DNA of 64,000 bases, from the NCBI GenBank assembly GCA_024362935.1, contig JANCRA010000007.1, positions 8,744,503-8,808,502 on the forward strand. The letters run 5' to 3'. Position 1 is the stretch's first letter, and each line of letters starts with the position of its first letter. The DNA is from Setophaga petechia. Its lineage: Eukaryota > Chordata > Aves > Passeriformes > Parulidae. Shown piece by piece: positions 24,661 to 36,500 of the stretch. The notes under the pieces were generated by a model, which did not search any database, had not been told where the DNA came from, and saw only the letters and a list, made by a program, of their open reading frames with translations. A program made the translations under genes and the position numbers.

Positions 24661-27600
24661 ATTTAAGAAATTCTATGAATTGAGAGCAGTTGAAGGTTGA
24701 GGAAGTCACATTCTGTCTTTGCCCTAAACATCCCTTCCCTGGTGCATTTTTGTTTTTTAGGCAACCACAGGAGTTAATGTATTCCTCACCTCTAAAATAG
24801 AATTGACTGGAGGAGCTATATGGAGAATTGAACTGGGCATTGAAGTGCCATGATCCACACACAGTGAAATTCCATGATTTATATAACATTTCTAGCTTAT
24901 GCAGGATTCACTGTCTGTCTTTCCTGATAGCAGTGTTAAGGATTTTCTCTGTCAGTCCTTTTTCTAGTATTTTTTTTAATCCAGCAGTGGCTGATTTAAC
25001 AATATGATTTTTTTTAGATACGTAGCAATGTGCTGATGTGTTCTTGTCTCAAGATCATGATCTTCTGTGAGAAACTGAACTATGCTGAAATAGCATTGGC
25101 AATATGTAGGAAAGAAAATCTCAAAACTATTTTTTTCTATCTTCTTTCTGCTTCATCTTGTCTAATCTTGCTCAGTTATCATGTGTAAACCTCTTCAGCC
25201 TTATTGAAGATATCCCAGTGCCAGTGATTCTATGAATTACATGCAGTCTCTTCCAATTATCTCTGCTTGCCATTCAGCTTAACCTATAACTACAATTCTT
25301 ACTCAGGCAGCAGGAGAAAAAGAAAGAATGAGTGTATGTGGCTAGAGGGGGAAAAAAACCAACTTACATACTGGTTAAAAGCTCAGCCTCATTGAAGATT
25401 TAAACCCATGGAAATTCTTAATCTTAGGATCCCACATAGAAAAATGTTCAGCAGCAGTTCAGACAGGAAGTATTGTTTCTGTTTTTAGTCATTATTCAAT
25501 CACTACAAAATATATATTGAAAAATATGTTAGTGCCAGTGTGAGAGGCTTCTAGCTCAAGACAGCTCAGTGTTTTTACATGGAGAACATGCATCAGTTGA
25601 ATAAACAAACCAGAGGAGTAGGATGGACAACATGGCAGTCTAAAAAGGGATATTTCCAGTTATAATTAGCTGTATACCAAGTTTCACTTGGCTTTCAGCC
25701 TGCCTGTTCTTATCAACAAGAAAATCCTGCTCCAGCTAACATGTTTGTATATAAGAAGTAGAAAACAGTAACTGGTGACCAGCTCTTTGAGTTTGTTACT
25801 GAGTCAGTGGTGAAGTAAATCTTTCCTAGAAGAGTTAGAGATGGGAGTAGTGTGTTTGAATCACTAGGTAACAGTGGATAGTGCTGAGGAAAAAAAAGTT
25901 ATTCCTCTGTTCTTAAGTGAAATATTTGCTAGAGAATAGCAGGTAATTCCTACTGGTTTGCAGTAGGACGTTGTTTTTGAGACAGATGCAATCTTTCTGG
26001 ATTTGTTCTTACAAGACAGTAAATTACCCATGTGAAATGCTGTTGCTGAAGGACTAATACCATCAGCAGAAGCAGGGGCCTGTTTCTGCTGTCAGTTGCT
26101 TTGATGCTGACATAATCACAAAATGTTTTAAGGCGAGATCAGGATCTGACATTTCACTGGTAGAAAGCTTTAATTCTAGACTGCAATTGATGTTTGGGAT
26201 TTTTCCAGTCAATCTTAGCCACAACATAAAATTTAAATTGCCTTTATGATGGTGATGCACCTTTAAAACTCTTCTGGAAGGCAGGTTTCTGATTACCTGC
26301 TGCCTTATTCTTCATGTAAGAATGCCAGAAATATTTGAGAAGCCTTGGAAAAATGACTCTGATGGGAAAGAGGAGAGTCTTTCCAAAATCTCTGTACTTG
26401 CACACAAGCATATACACAATTATGGCTTGTCTTCCAGGACAGAAATCTTGCTAAATGCAGGGAAGTATTAAGGCAGCATAGGAACCTAGATATAAATGTG
26501 CTTTATAGTCACAGTATATTTGTTTGGGGTGTTTTTGGAAGGGCTTGGGAGGTGGTGCTGGTGAATGATTAACAGGTTTTGGCTTCTTCGTAGGTGTGTG
26601 ACTTTGTCTCTAGGTTGCAGAGCACTGGATCTGTAAGGCAGGCAGACAGTGTCTGTCTTTTCTTACTTCAGTTTTTCCCCTTTCTGTTTGTTATCCCTGC
26701 AAATTTGGTAACAATTTAATGTATCAACAAGAGAAACAAGTAAAGGCATTTTGTTTCTCCAACAAAGATGTTAAAAACATCTGCATCTTTTGCTGTTTAA
26801 GAGCTATTAAGAAACCCTAGTGAAGAAGCTTGACTTACTCACTGGGGTTGAATCTCCTGGATTGGTTCAGTCCACAGGAGGCTTTTCCTTGCATAACATA
26901 AGGAGTGAAGTAATCCACATAATTTAATTCCTTCTAGCTGGGGTGTTTCTGCACTGGAGCCAGATGTATTGGCCATGATTATGATAATTGCTTCTGATAT
27001 ATGGCAATTTATCCCTCCCACCTCTTGCAGCATTCTTGGGGTCAGCACACCTGATGTAGTGCTCTTATCATCTGGGCCTTGTGTTCCTTGGATGCCAGTG
27101 AAAGCCACTGTGCTCTGGTCCTGTGGTTTGGAGTTGGTTATGCAAGGGCTGCCTGGTGTTTGTATCTGCAGGTACAGGCTTGACATTGCTCATCCAGGTT
27201 GAACAAAGTCTGCTGAAGAAAGGAATTGATCACTTCCAGCAAGAGGATGCATCAGATGAAGAGCAGGTTCAGAGAGGAGTTGTGCATCTCCAATGTTTTA
27301 TTCCAGTTTCTGGCTGACCTGTCCCTGGCAGCAGTTGGGCTGTCAGCACCAAGGCAGCAAAGAGTAACTGTCATTGCATTTCACATCTCATTTATCAGCA
27401 AGCCATAATAACCTGCATTAACACTTATGAGGAACTTGAAATTGCACTGTCAAGGCTTTCTTCTCCTTTACAGGCCCTGATAGTCTCTTTTACTGGGAGT
27501 AATTTGTCTGTACCCTCAGGTATCCTCTTCCATCTTCTTTTCTTTGTGCTGCAGCTGGTTAAACATCTGGACCTTGACTGCTTTCCTCCTTGTTAGTTGT

Positions 27601-30600
27601 GTAAGGATGCCAAAAATCAGTACGGCTTTACTTGTTTGAGAAACAGGTTTTTAGCAAAAACTTCTTGTAGGTAAAATTTGCATGACTTTTTTCCTTAAAA
27701 TCTAAAGGGGCTTATAATAACTCATGCCTTCTTTTGTTTCAGTGTTTTGGTTAGGTTTGGTGTAAAAATGTGGAGTTTAAAATACATAGTTTTTGTTTGA
27801 CTATTTTGGAAAGTGCAAGTGGGCCATAGTTACAAAGTATCCTTGTCTGGGCAGATAACACTTGGGCCTTTTTTGCTTCCTTGAGGTGCCTGATGCTCCA
27901 TGTAAGCAGCATTAATGGCACAGTGAACTGACAGTGTGACCCTGAGGGATGCAGAGGGAGTTTTTGATTCTGGAAATACTGTGGTAGCTTTCTTCTACAA
28001 AATAGAGCTGCATTTCCCTATTTCTTTTTCTCCAGTAAGTGCTTATGTCTTCTTGCCTTATCAAACATTAAGAATTCTGATGAATAGCAAGAATGCTTTT
28101 AGAGATGACAAGGGATGTCACATTTTCTGCTGTATTGACCAAAGATATTGCACAATGCTAGAAGTACTGAAACTCCAATCTCTTTATGATGTATTTCTTG
28201 CTTCTTTCTCCCTTTATTTATTATCATGTTCTGCTCCTGTGTTTTGACCTAGGGTATTGTGACAGTAAATTGAGCACAAGAGCAGCTTGGATAACTGGTT
28301 GTTTGGTGTTTGCTAGATCAGCCCTTCAAAGTGGGTAGAACCTCGTTAGAGTGAGGGAGGAAAAAGACAAAAGGGTGCATCTCTGAGCTGCCTTGAGACC
28401 TGAAAACAGACTCTCACAATTTGGGACACAGAAAAGCAAGGTTAGTTTCAGAGAAATAGAACAAGAAGGCCTCACAGTCTTGGAATTTCTTGCTGCACTT
28501 CCTGGCTATGGTACCTTCAGAAGGCAGTGTCAGGGAAGCTGGTGTGTTAATCCCTGCAGTTTGGACATAGTAAAGGGAGAGTGGCTGAAATTCAGGGATG
28601 CCTTCATAAAGCATTGGGTATTGAATCAAGAACAAGTGTTTTGGAGAAATGGAAGACAGGAGAAGGAAAGCAGGCTTGGAGGATTTCACTGCAGAGCTGA
28701 TAAATCTTACTGGATCTTGGAGTGAAGGTGGCACTTTGGACTGAACTGAAACCACTCCGTGCAGAGTAAAGAACACAAAAAGTTGTAAATACTCAAAGTT
28801 CAATCTTGAAGCCATCAGATTTCCTGGTTGCATTCTGATTCATTTTAATTCATACAGCATGCATGATTTCCTCAGGATTCATGATCTTGAATTCCCCAGG
28901 GCTTGTCATACTCAGAGCAGGTGTTTGCCAGCTGGATCTCTTGCCAGTTTCTTCCATTCTGTTAAGCTCTCATGGTCCTCTTAAAGCTGAAAATTGACTT
29001 GCAGTCATGCTGCCCATCTTGGAATGTTCTTAAGTGAGTGCTAAGGAAGCCTTTTGCTGTTTCTGTTGCAGGGACCTCCCAGACTTTTCCCTGTTGACAT
29101 TCACTGCCTCCCTACATTGGTGGAAATAAGATATTTTCACATAACTGATCTAATGTATTTTTAATAACCCAGAGGTGTAAGAGGTGGTTTTATAAGCTGT
29201 GCACAGGGCACAGCTGAAATACACGTGCACTTCAATTTCTGTGAGTGAAACACAGATCTGAAACTGCTGCCATGGCAGTAGGACTGCAAGGGGAAGTGCT
29301 CTGGCCTGTCACCAGCCTGTCACATGTGTTCCATCCCTCAGCTGGGTATTCCACACTGCTGTGACAGGAGGAGGGGAATTCACTCCCATTCAGGAATCTG
29401 GAACTGGAAAATGCTGTTATCTTCCTGGTGGCAGGGATCCTAGGGATTGCAGGATTTTAAAATGCATGAATACATTTTCAAATGTGTGAATCTTTAAGCT
29501 GTCTTCTTCTGTGGGGCAGAGTCTCAGATGCAAAGTTGGACTTTGCTGAGAAGCTAATGTGTAGGAAACTGCCTTCCTGGTGGTGCTGAAACTAACTGTG
29601 GAGAAAATTACAGTGAATGTTGTGCTTGCCAGTTGAAACTAAGAGTGCAGGATTTTATTGAGGTGTAAATAATCCTGTAGAGGAGGTACCAAGAAGGGTG
29701 AGAATTAATATCCTTTTGCTTATCACCAGGATCTTGAATATCCTTGAAGGTAAGGATGTAGCAGCTTTTCAGTTAATTCAGATTATACTTCAGAGGGGGT
29801 CTGTGGATTTTAACTCCTTTTCCCTGGATCATTATGTAAGGCTAGGCTCTTTATAATTAGCTTAATTCCTGATTAGGCTTGTGTGCACTAGATAATGTAT
29901 TTCCCAAGGCAAAGAATATAAAACTTGTTTGCCCAAATGTCAGTTTTTTAAAAATCCATAGATTACTTAAGTCTAAAAATACTTTGAATTTCTTTATAGT
30001 ACAGTAGGCTGCAATTTAAATTGTATTGAACTTGAATCTTCTGGGATGCAGAAATCATACTCTAAGTGGTAACAGTGCTGCTTGATAAGGGAGTTTAATT
30101 GTGAGGCTGGTGTAATCTTTCCTAGTAAACATAGCTAAAGAGTAAGGAAGTTTTAGAGAACTTAGTAAGAAAATTCCCCATTTTCTAGAAAACATCTGCC
30201 AGACATGATGCTGTGTAATTTTAGTGGGTTTTTTTGATGACATTGTGTTTCAATGAAACATATGAAACATTTGGGCTCCAGGAAGTGGCACAGTAGTTAC
30301 AGTTACATAGCTAATAAAATACAGAGAAGTATTGTTTGTTTTTAAATTTAATTGTCAGAAGTGTTCTGGGCTATCAGTTTGGTTTTGTTGAAGATAATGT
30401 GTTGTCTTTGCCTAATCAAGGATAAATGAGCAAGAGCCCTTCCTAGAGAACTGAAAAATCTCCTTTTCAAGTTTAATTTGCAGCACTTGGTGGAGGATTA
30501 AAGTAATCTAATTAAATGGCCTCATTTAAATTTTGCAGTCACCTAAGAGATGGTAGATAGATGTGAAAAGGGAATTATCCATAAAGCATGCAAGTTAAAT

Positions 30601-31263
30601 TAGCAGCTTTCTAATTTAACTTTTTCAATTTGGAAGATTTCTTCACAAGACTTGCCTTTTCTTTAGAGTTAGGTTATCTTCTGAGGGATCTGCACTGTGA
30701 TGCTTGCTGGGAATGAATTCATCAGCATATTAAAGGCCATTTTTTATTCATAGAGTTATTAAAAAAAAGGTGTACTTTATTGCCTGTAGTTGACATGAAA
30801 TAAAGGTCTTTGATGTTGCCTGATGATATTATTTTCCTGTGCAAGGTATGCAGGTAGGAAAGCAGTCTGACATTAGACACTTTAGTCCACATGCAGGCAG
30901 GTGTCATACATGGTGGATGAAATGTTCTGCTGGTCCCAGGGGAAAATACTTGTGTCCTTCTTTGCACACCTGGGTGAGGACAGTGTGCAAGAATTCACTG
31001 AGTCTTTGAAAAGTCAGGGTTTGTGTATTTTGAAATGGAAGTGCACACACCAGTTGCAGAACGTGGATTCTGGTGTTCTAACAAGTTAGGAGCCCCTAAA
31101 TGCCCTGTCTGCAGTACCTTTCTCTTTCTGTCTTTGTAATGTAGATCTGCTTCCAGAAGTACTGCTCTGGGGCATCCTATTCCCTGACAAATCCTCAGGG
31201 TGTTTCACTTTGCATGAATTTAATGCCACTTCGATCTTATCTTTGATTTTATCTTCAACTGTA

Positions 31264-31292
31264 TCACTAAGAATTTAAATATTTCTTAGTGA
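31264..31292. repeat. 10-bp inverted repeat
   Basis: TCACTAAGAA (31264-31273) and TTCTTAGTGA (31283-31292) are exact reverse complements around a nine-base AT-only loop, about 800 bp before the first coding exon. Function unknown. Confidence 0.7.
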
Positions 31293-32096
31293 GTCTTGCA
31301 GCTTGGGGAGTGGTTCACTTTAGGGTAATGCTTGCTGTGGTTACACAAGATATTCTGTGTACTTTGAATAAGTAGAACTTTTAAGTTGGCTTACTAACAC
31401 TGACCTTATGCAACTGTTGCACTGTACCTCAGGTTTATGTGTGAATTAGATGATTTCCAAATACGCTACAGTCTCCATACAAAGAGAAAACAGTGACTAG
31501 GAATGTGAATCTTGATTTGGGGAGATCCATAAGATCTGGGAAGAAAAAATGTTGTGATGAGATGCATGATGAGTGGTTATTTCCTGTAGTTTAGGCATTG
31601 AGGAAACAGAAAACAATCTCAAAAAATTAGCTTTTAGTCAGATGTTACATTATCGTTTTTTGCAGGTTTGTGTTGCTGACTACAGGTTTTTGCTGTGTCC
31701 TATTTGTGGGCTTTTTAAAAAGGCTAAATCTTAAGTTTATAACTTAATAATTATGACAGTTGAAAATTTCAGTTTGTTGCTGAAAATGGGTAAAAAAAAT
31801 GAACAAAAAATCATCCAATGTCTTCTCAAGTTTATTTTATTGTTTACAAAAGGAAAACAAAAAATATGGTTTAGGTAGAGAATGAAAGTTGGGAGAGGGA
31901 GCTGTCATCTGAAGAACATATTATTGTCAGATAAGTGCTGGAACTCTGGAGTTCACAACATGTGTCTGGGTTAGTCTTATCAGCATGGTGGAATTAGGCA
32001 CAGAAATCTAGGAAGCATATAGCTGCAAATGTGTTGAAAACTGTGTTTAATGTGTGGTTGATTCAGGTTTAATGTTGTTTTATTTTCCTTTTTCAG

Positions 32097-33573
32097 ATTC
32101 AAGCACCCTTTAAGGACCAATGTACCCAATAGCTCATGGAAGAAAAAAATCAAAACAGGACATCCTTGGTTTCCAGGCTACCGAAATATGGAATGAAAAC
32201 TTTAGGGGCTGTTTTGCAACCGATGCCAAACGGGACGGCCGTGAACTTAGCAGGGAGTAATGGGGGCAAAAATCTCAACAAGCACAATGGCACTGTTGGA
32301 ATGTCTTCCTTTGCTTTCAACTGGAAAAAATCAAATAAATATCAGCTTAATGATCAGAATGGGAGAGAGGCCAACAGCAGACGCAATTCTAATGAAAAAC
32401 TAATTGATTCTGAGAAGTACCCTCAATCTCAAGGAGCATTGGGCAATGATGAGCTCAGGGTGGGTTTGAACAGTACTGCTTCAGTTGTGTCAAAAGCAGC
32501 AAAGCAAACCAATATGTTTGTATCTTCTACTGAGGAATTTAATCCAAAGTCTATACCTGGACTCTCTAGTTCAGCTAAATTCACCAAAGGTACCCTGTCA
32601 GGAAGGACATACTCTGGACTCAATGCTCCAAAATCAAATTTAAATGGATTTTATGGAAATCGGCCGGTGGTAGGTTTGCAGAGACCTAGAGCTAATTCTG
32701 GTGCCACAAGGACAAGTTCAGGAGAAAGCCTGGCACAATCTACAGACAATGCCAGCAAGGCTTTTTCCTGTGACAAAATGGTAAGATCACAAAGTTTTTC
32801 ACATTCCATTCAGAATTCTTTCCTTCCCACTGCATCTCTAACCAGGTCACATTCCTTTAACAAAGCTGTGGATCTTACAAGGCCTTATCATAGTCAAAAT
32901 CTCGCTGCCAGGACATCTCAGAGGTCTGCTCTGCTGTCAAGGAACGCGTGTCAGTTGGATGTACCCAATGGAAACGAGCCGCTGAAGTATGGATTTACCA
33001 GACCGTACTCGGCTGTGTCAGCTCCCTGTTCCAAGAAACCCCCACTGTCAAATGGATCTGGGTCAGCACCTTCCTATGGATACAGATTAAGTCGGCCTTC
33101 TCTGCTGAAGCCTACCAGGCAGCGCTTCGCTGGGAACACCGCTGTGGATGGCAGCAAAAGCACGGCTCCGGACGCGCGCCTGGTGGAGAGCGCGGAGGTC
33201 TCAGCAAACATCAACAGAGCCGTTGATAAAAACAGCATTCTAGAGAGCAGGGCTCAGAGAACAGAACCTGGGGAGGCCCTGCATGAAAGTCTGGGAAAAC
33301 ATGGGTCAAAAGTGATGTGTATGAGCGATGATGGAGATGAAATATCGATATCTTCTTTGTCATCCTCTGAGAAAAATGATTTGAGTGAAGACTTCAGTGA
33401 CGATTTCATAGATATAGAAGAGGCAAACAGAACTGTACAAATCCAGCAGAAGGAGAGCTGCCTTCAGGAATTAGAGCATGGGAGCAGAACGTCCATCGAG
33501 CCCTTCACGTCTCTCAAGGAAGGTGGAGGTTCTCACTGTAATGCTGATGACTGGCTTGATATAAATGTGTCTG
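32097..33573 (+). CDS. CCSER2: CCSER2 exon 2: 39 nt of 5' UTR, then residues 1-479
   Basis: The acceptor TTTTTCAG ends at 32096, coding begins at the ATG at 32136, and the donor is TCTG|GTAAAT at 33574. It encodes the large serine-rich N-terminal region, mostly low-complexity Ser/Asn/Arg sequence expected to be disordered. Conserved blocks recognisable from other vertebrates are LQPMPNGT (27-34), FNGW-like FNWKKSNKYQL (61-71), NGFYGNRP (170-177), SGESLAQS (195-202) and RSQSFSHSIQNSFLP (217-231). The last conserved block is the acidic NDLSEDFSDDFIDIE (414-428). The exon leaves one base (phase 1). Without splicing the frame would continue 11 codons to a TAG at 33606-33608. Confidence 0.96.
32120..32260 (+). 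CDS. Upstream ORF overlapping the CCSER2 start (46 codons)
   Basis: An ATG lies in the exon 2 leader, 16 bases before the CCSER2 ATG. It opens a +1-shifted frame of 46 codons ending at TAA 32258-32260, inside CCSER2 codons 41-42. Its context is weak (C at -3, T at +4), and the main ATG also has C at -3 but G at +4. Ribosomes that start here would bypass the main start, so it could lower CCSER2 translation. The predicted peptide is basic and matches nothing known to me. Whether it is translated is unknown. Confidence 0.4.
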   Translation: MYPIAHGRKKSKQDILGFQATEIWNENFRGCFATDAKRDGRELSRE

Positions 33574-36500
33574 GTAAATACATTTTTATGTTCTGTTTGA
33601 AATTTTAGATGCCAAGTCAAAATTCTGTAATGGTAATTAAGTTATTTAATGTAATTGCTCATTGCTTATGATTTGTTTCATAATGGAACTCCTCTATGCT
33701 GACATACGTGTTTGCTTGTGCCTTTTTTGCCTTATAGTTTTTTCCCAAGCATTACTTTGAGGAGCTCTTTGTGATAAAAATGAAGGTGACCTCCTTTGAA
33801 CACATTTGTGTTGTGGTTGTAGGATTCCTCGTATCCTTGCTATGCCATTCATTTTCTGGGTTGGTGATATTTTAAGAAAATTTCACCTCATGCTCCCTCC
33901 ACCTCTGTAGGCAGAGAACAGCTGTAACTGCTTCTAAGTAGTGGAAGTAAGTGTAGGATGTGTAATTGAATAAGCTCAGTTATAAACAGGATTGTTACTG
34001 GGTCTTTGTTTTTTCTGATGCATATTAATTCTTTAAAAATTAGTTGAAGACATCAGAAGATGCTTTTGAAAGTCACATTTTCAAATCTTTGATGGGCTTC
34101 TCATGATAAAAGCTTGTTTGAGGGATGTTGCAATTGAAAGACTAGATCCAAAGGTTATATTTTTGGACCCACCTTCTAATATGTTAAAGAGATGCAGATT
34201 TCTAGAAAATAGCTTCCACAGTGGGTGAATTAGGGCAGTGTAAAAGGTTAGCAATGATGTAGGTTGGAAGATTCCTTGGTTGTAGCTGCCAAACCAGCTT
34301 GAGCTTTTTCCCGTTCTGGGATCAGGGAACAATACTGTAGAAAGCTTTCAGGTCTTTCTGTTGCGGTACAGCTCCAGCGAAGGTAGCACACCAGTAACAG
34401 GCATTTTAATGTTCATTTTTTGATTATTGGATTGTTTTTGTAATCTTAACTGATGCTGTTCTCTTTAAGCAGTGGATGACAACAGTGAAAGCACAAAACA
34501 CACTACTGAGAATGTCATCTCTTCAGAGATGAACTACAGAGCTGGCTCCTCCTTTGAGCTTTCTCCATCTGACAGCTCTGATGGCACGTACATGTGGGAT
34601 GAAGAAGGGCTGGAACCTATAGGAAGTGTCCATCCGTGTGGAAGTTACGACTCTTCAGAAATGAACAGCATAGTATGTATCTGTATTCATAACTTGAATT
34701 ATTACAATGTGTTGACTTTATTGCTTATTAAGTATATATTTTTAATACTAGTTCTTTTTTAAAAAAAACTAAAATTGTTTCCTCTTTCCTCTATAGTTGA
34801 AACTTCTTGTTTAGGAGCTCCTGTTTCTGGACCAGGTGACCTTGATCAGGCTGTTTGCACACATTTTTTCTTTCCTTATTCTGAAGTCAGGAGAAAACAG
34901 GTCCTTCCTTATGCAGTCTCATAGCAGTGCTCACAAGGAGTAAAGGAATTTGATTTCTGCGAAGTATAGGTTCAACACCTCCTAGCAATCTCTAAACATA
35001 GGAGTGAAAAAGCCAGAAATTTTCTGTTCCCTCTGTGGCTTCTTGTATCTGTTATTCTGTACTGTGTGCTCATAGGGCCCTTGTGAGCTGAAGCAGACAT
35101 TTGATTTCTCTTTTCAGTCAGTCATAGCATCTTTGAGGTGGAGACCTGGCTGTAGCTCACTGTAGCAGGGCTCTTTGTGCCTCTCCAGTGGGACACACGA
35201 ATGCAGCACCACCTTTTTCTCGCTGCTGAACTCAAACTGATGTGCAAGAAGCATCATGAAATATGAGGAGAGTGGATGGAGAGTTGTTGCTGTGCTGTGA
35301 TCCTCTATCTGAGATCAAGGAGCCAACCTTGTAATTTTTGTGGGCCTGAAGAAAATTCTGTCTATCTGCCCTTGTTTGTACTTCTTTCTCTGCACAGAGT
35401 TCTGAATGAAGCAACTTGGATTTTATTAACATGATGCGAACAATCAGAGCATTTGACAAAACCAGTTTTGTTTATTGATGTGTCATGCTTCGTGAGTTTC
35501 AGGTGTGTTGGGTACTGTGTCACCACTGCCAGTTGAGTAATGTAAATACCACTTTCAGACTTGGGCACAGATAGGTAATTACATTCCTTGTGTGTAACTG
35601 AATATCAATTCCCAATATATTTTCAGCTGCTTGTGGTATTGTTTGCTCTCCGTCTTAAATTATGATGTTGGGATCTAGTGCTTGACAGAGCTTAGCAGTG
35701 GTTATTAAGTTTTTGTGGCAATTGTGGCCAGCTTAGAAAAGCTGTTAGAGATTTTTGTAGTGTGAGTTTTGTAGCTTTATTGATGTTTACAGGGAAAAGT
35801 TTCAGGGAGGCCACTGCAAAGACCCTTGTTGCAGACACATGCATATGCCAAGAAAAGAGGAAGTTTTTAAACTTTGTCCTTGGTAAGTTTTAAACGTGGA
35901 TATTTTGATACGTACTCTGAAAAGTAACAAACAAATGGAAGACACTTCTTCTGCTGTGTTTTCAGAGTATATTTGTAGGTTTTGATACGTGTAGCCCCTG
36001 TGAATTAATTTTGCATGGGTATGAGTTCCTACTGAATCAATGAGCTGATTGACAGAAGCTGTTGTAAGCAGATGTGGAGTAGAGGTATATTATAAGCCTT
36101 TGATGTTCTTGTTCACTATTTTGGATTGTTTCTTTGTTTATTGAAAGTAAACAGTTTTTGGAGAGGGCTTAAGAATGGAAGAATGTATTTGCTAGCTTTT
36201 GAGGAAGTGGAGAAAGGAGATTTTAAGACTTGATGTTGAATCTAGGAGGTCACGTATTTGTTGCTACCAATTTTGATTTTTTTATCCTGTTACTGCTTTT
36301 CTTGAATTCAGTGCTTGCTGCTGTACTGTGACATTTATCTGAATGAGAAAAGCATCAATAGCACATTTTATTTTTGCAAGGCAGAAATATATTTTCAGTA
36401 GCTTGGATTTTGAGGGGGAAAAATGGAGTTCTGAAGTGTTGAATTGCCTCTTAGTAGTGTTTTTTTTTCCCCTGTAGTTGTTGGTTTTGGTAGAAATGAT

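Larger units (their letters stand above)
20500..32096 (+). other. CCSER2: CCSER2 intron 1 (about 11.6 kb)
   Basis: The donor is GTGAGT at 20500 and the acceptor is TTTTCCTTTTTCAG ending at 32096. The first 400 bases continue the CpG island. A 55-bp tandem duplication sits at 21557-21666, a CR1-like relic at about 24500-24660, and a 10-bp inverted repeat at 31264-31292. An open minus-strand frame at 26839-27186 is unexplained. The rest is AT-rich with no recognised exon. Confidence 0.75.

Noticed and set aside
32948..33226. 92-codon alternate-frame ORF inside CCSER2 exon 2
   Set aside because: It lies wholly inside a well-supported coding exon in another frame and has no recognisable content.
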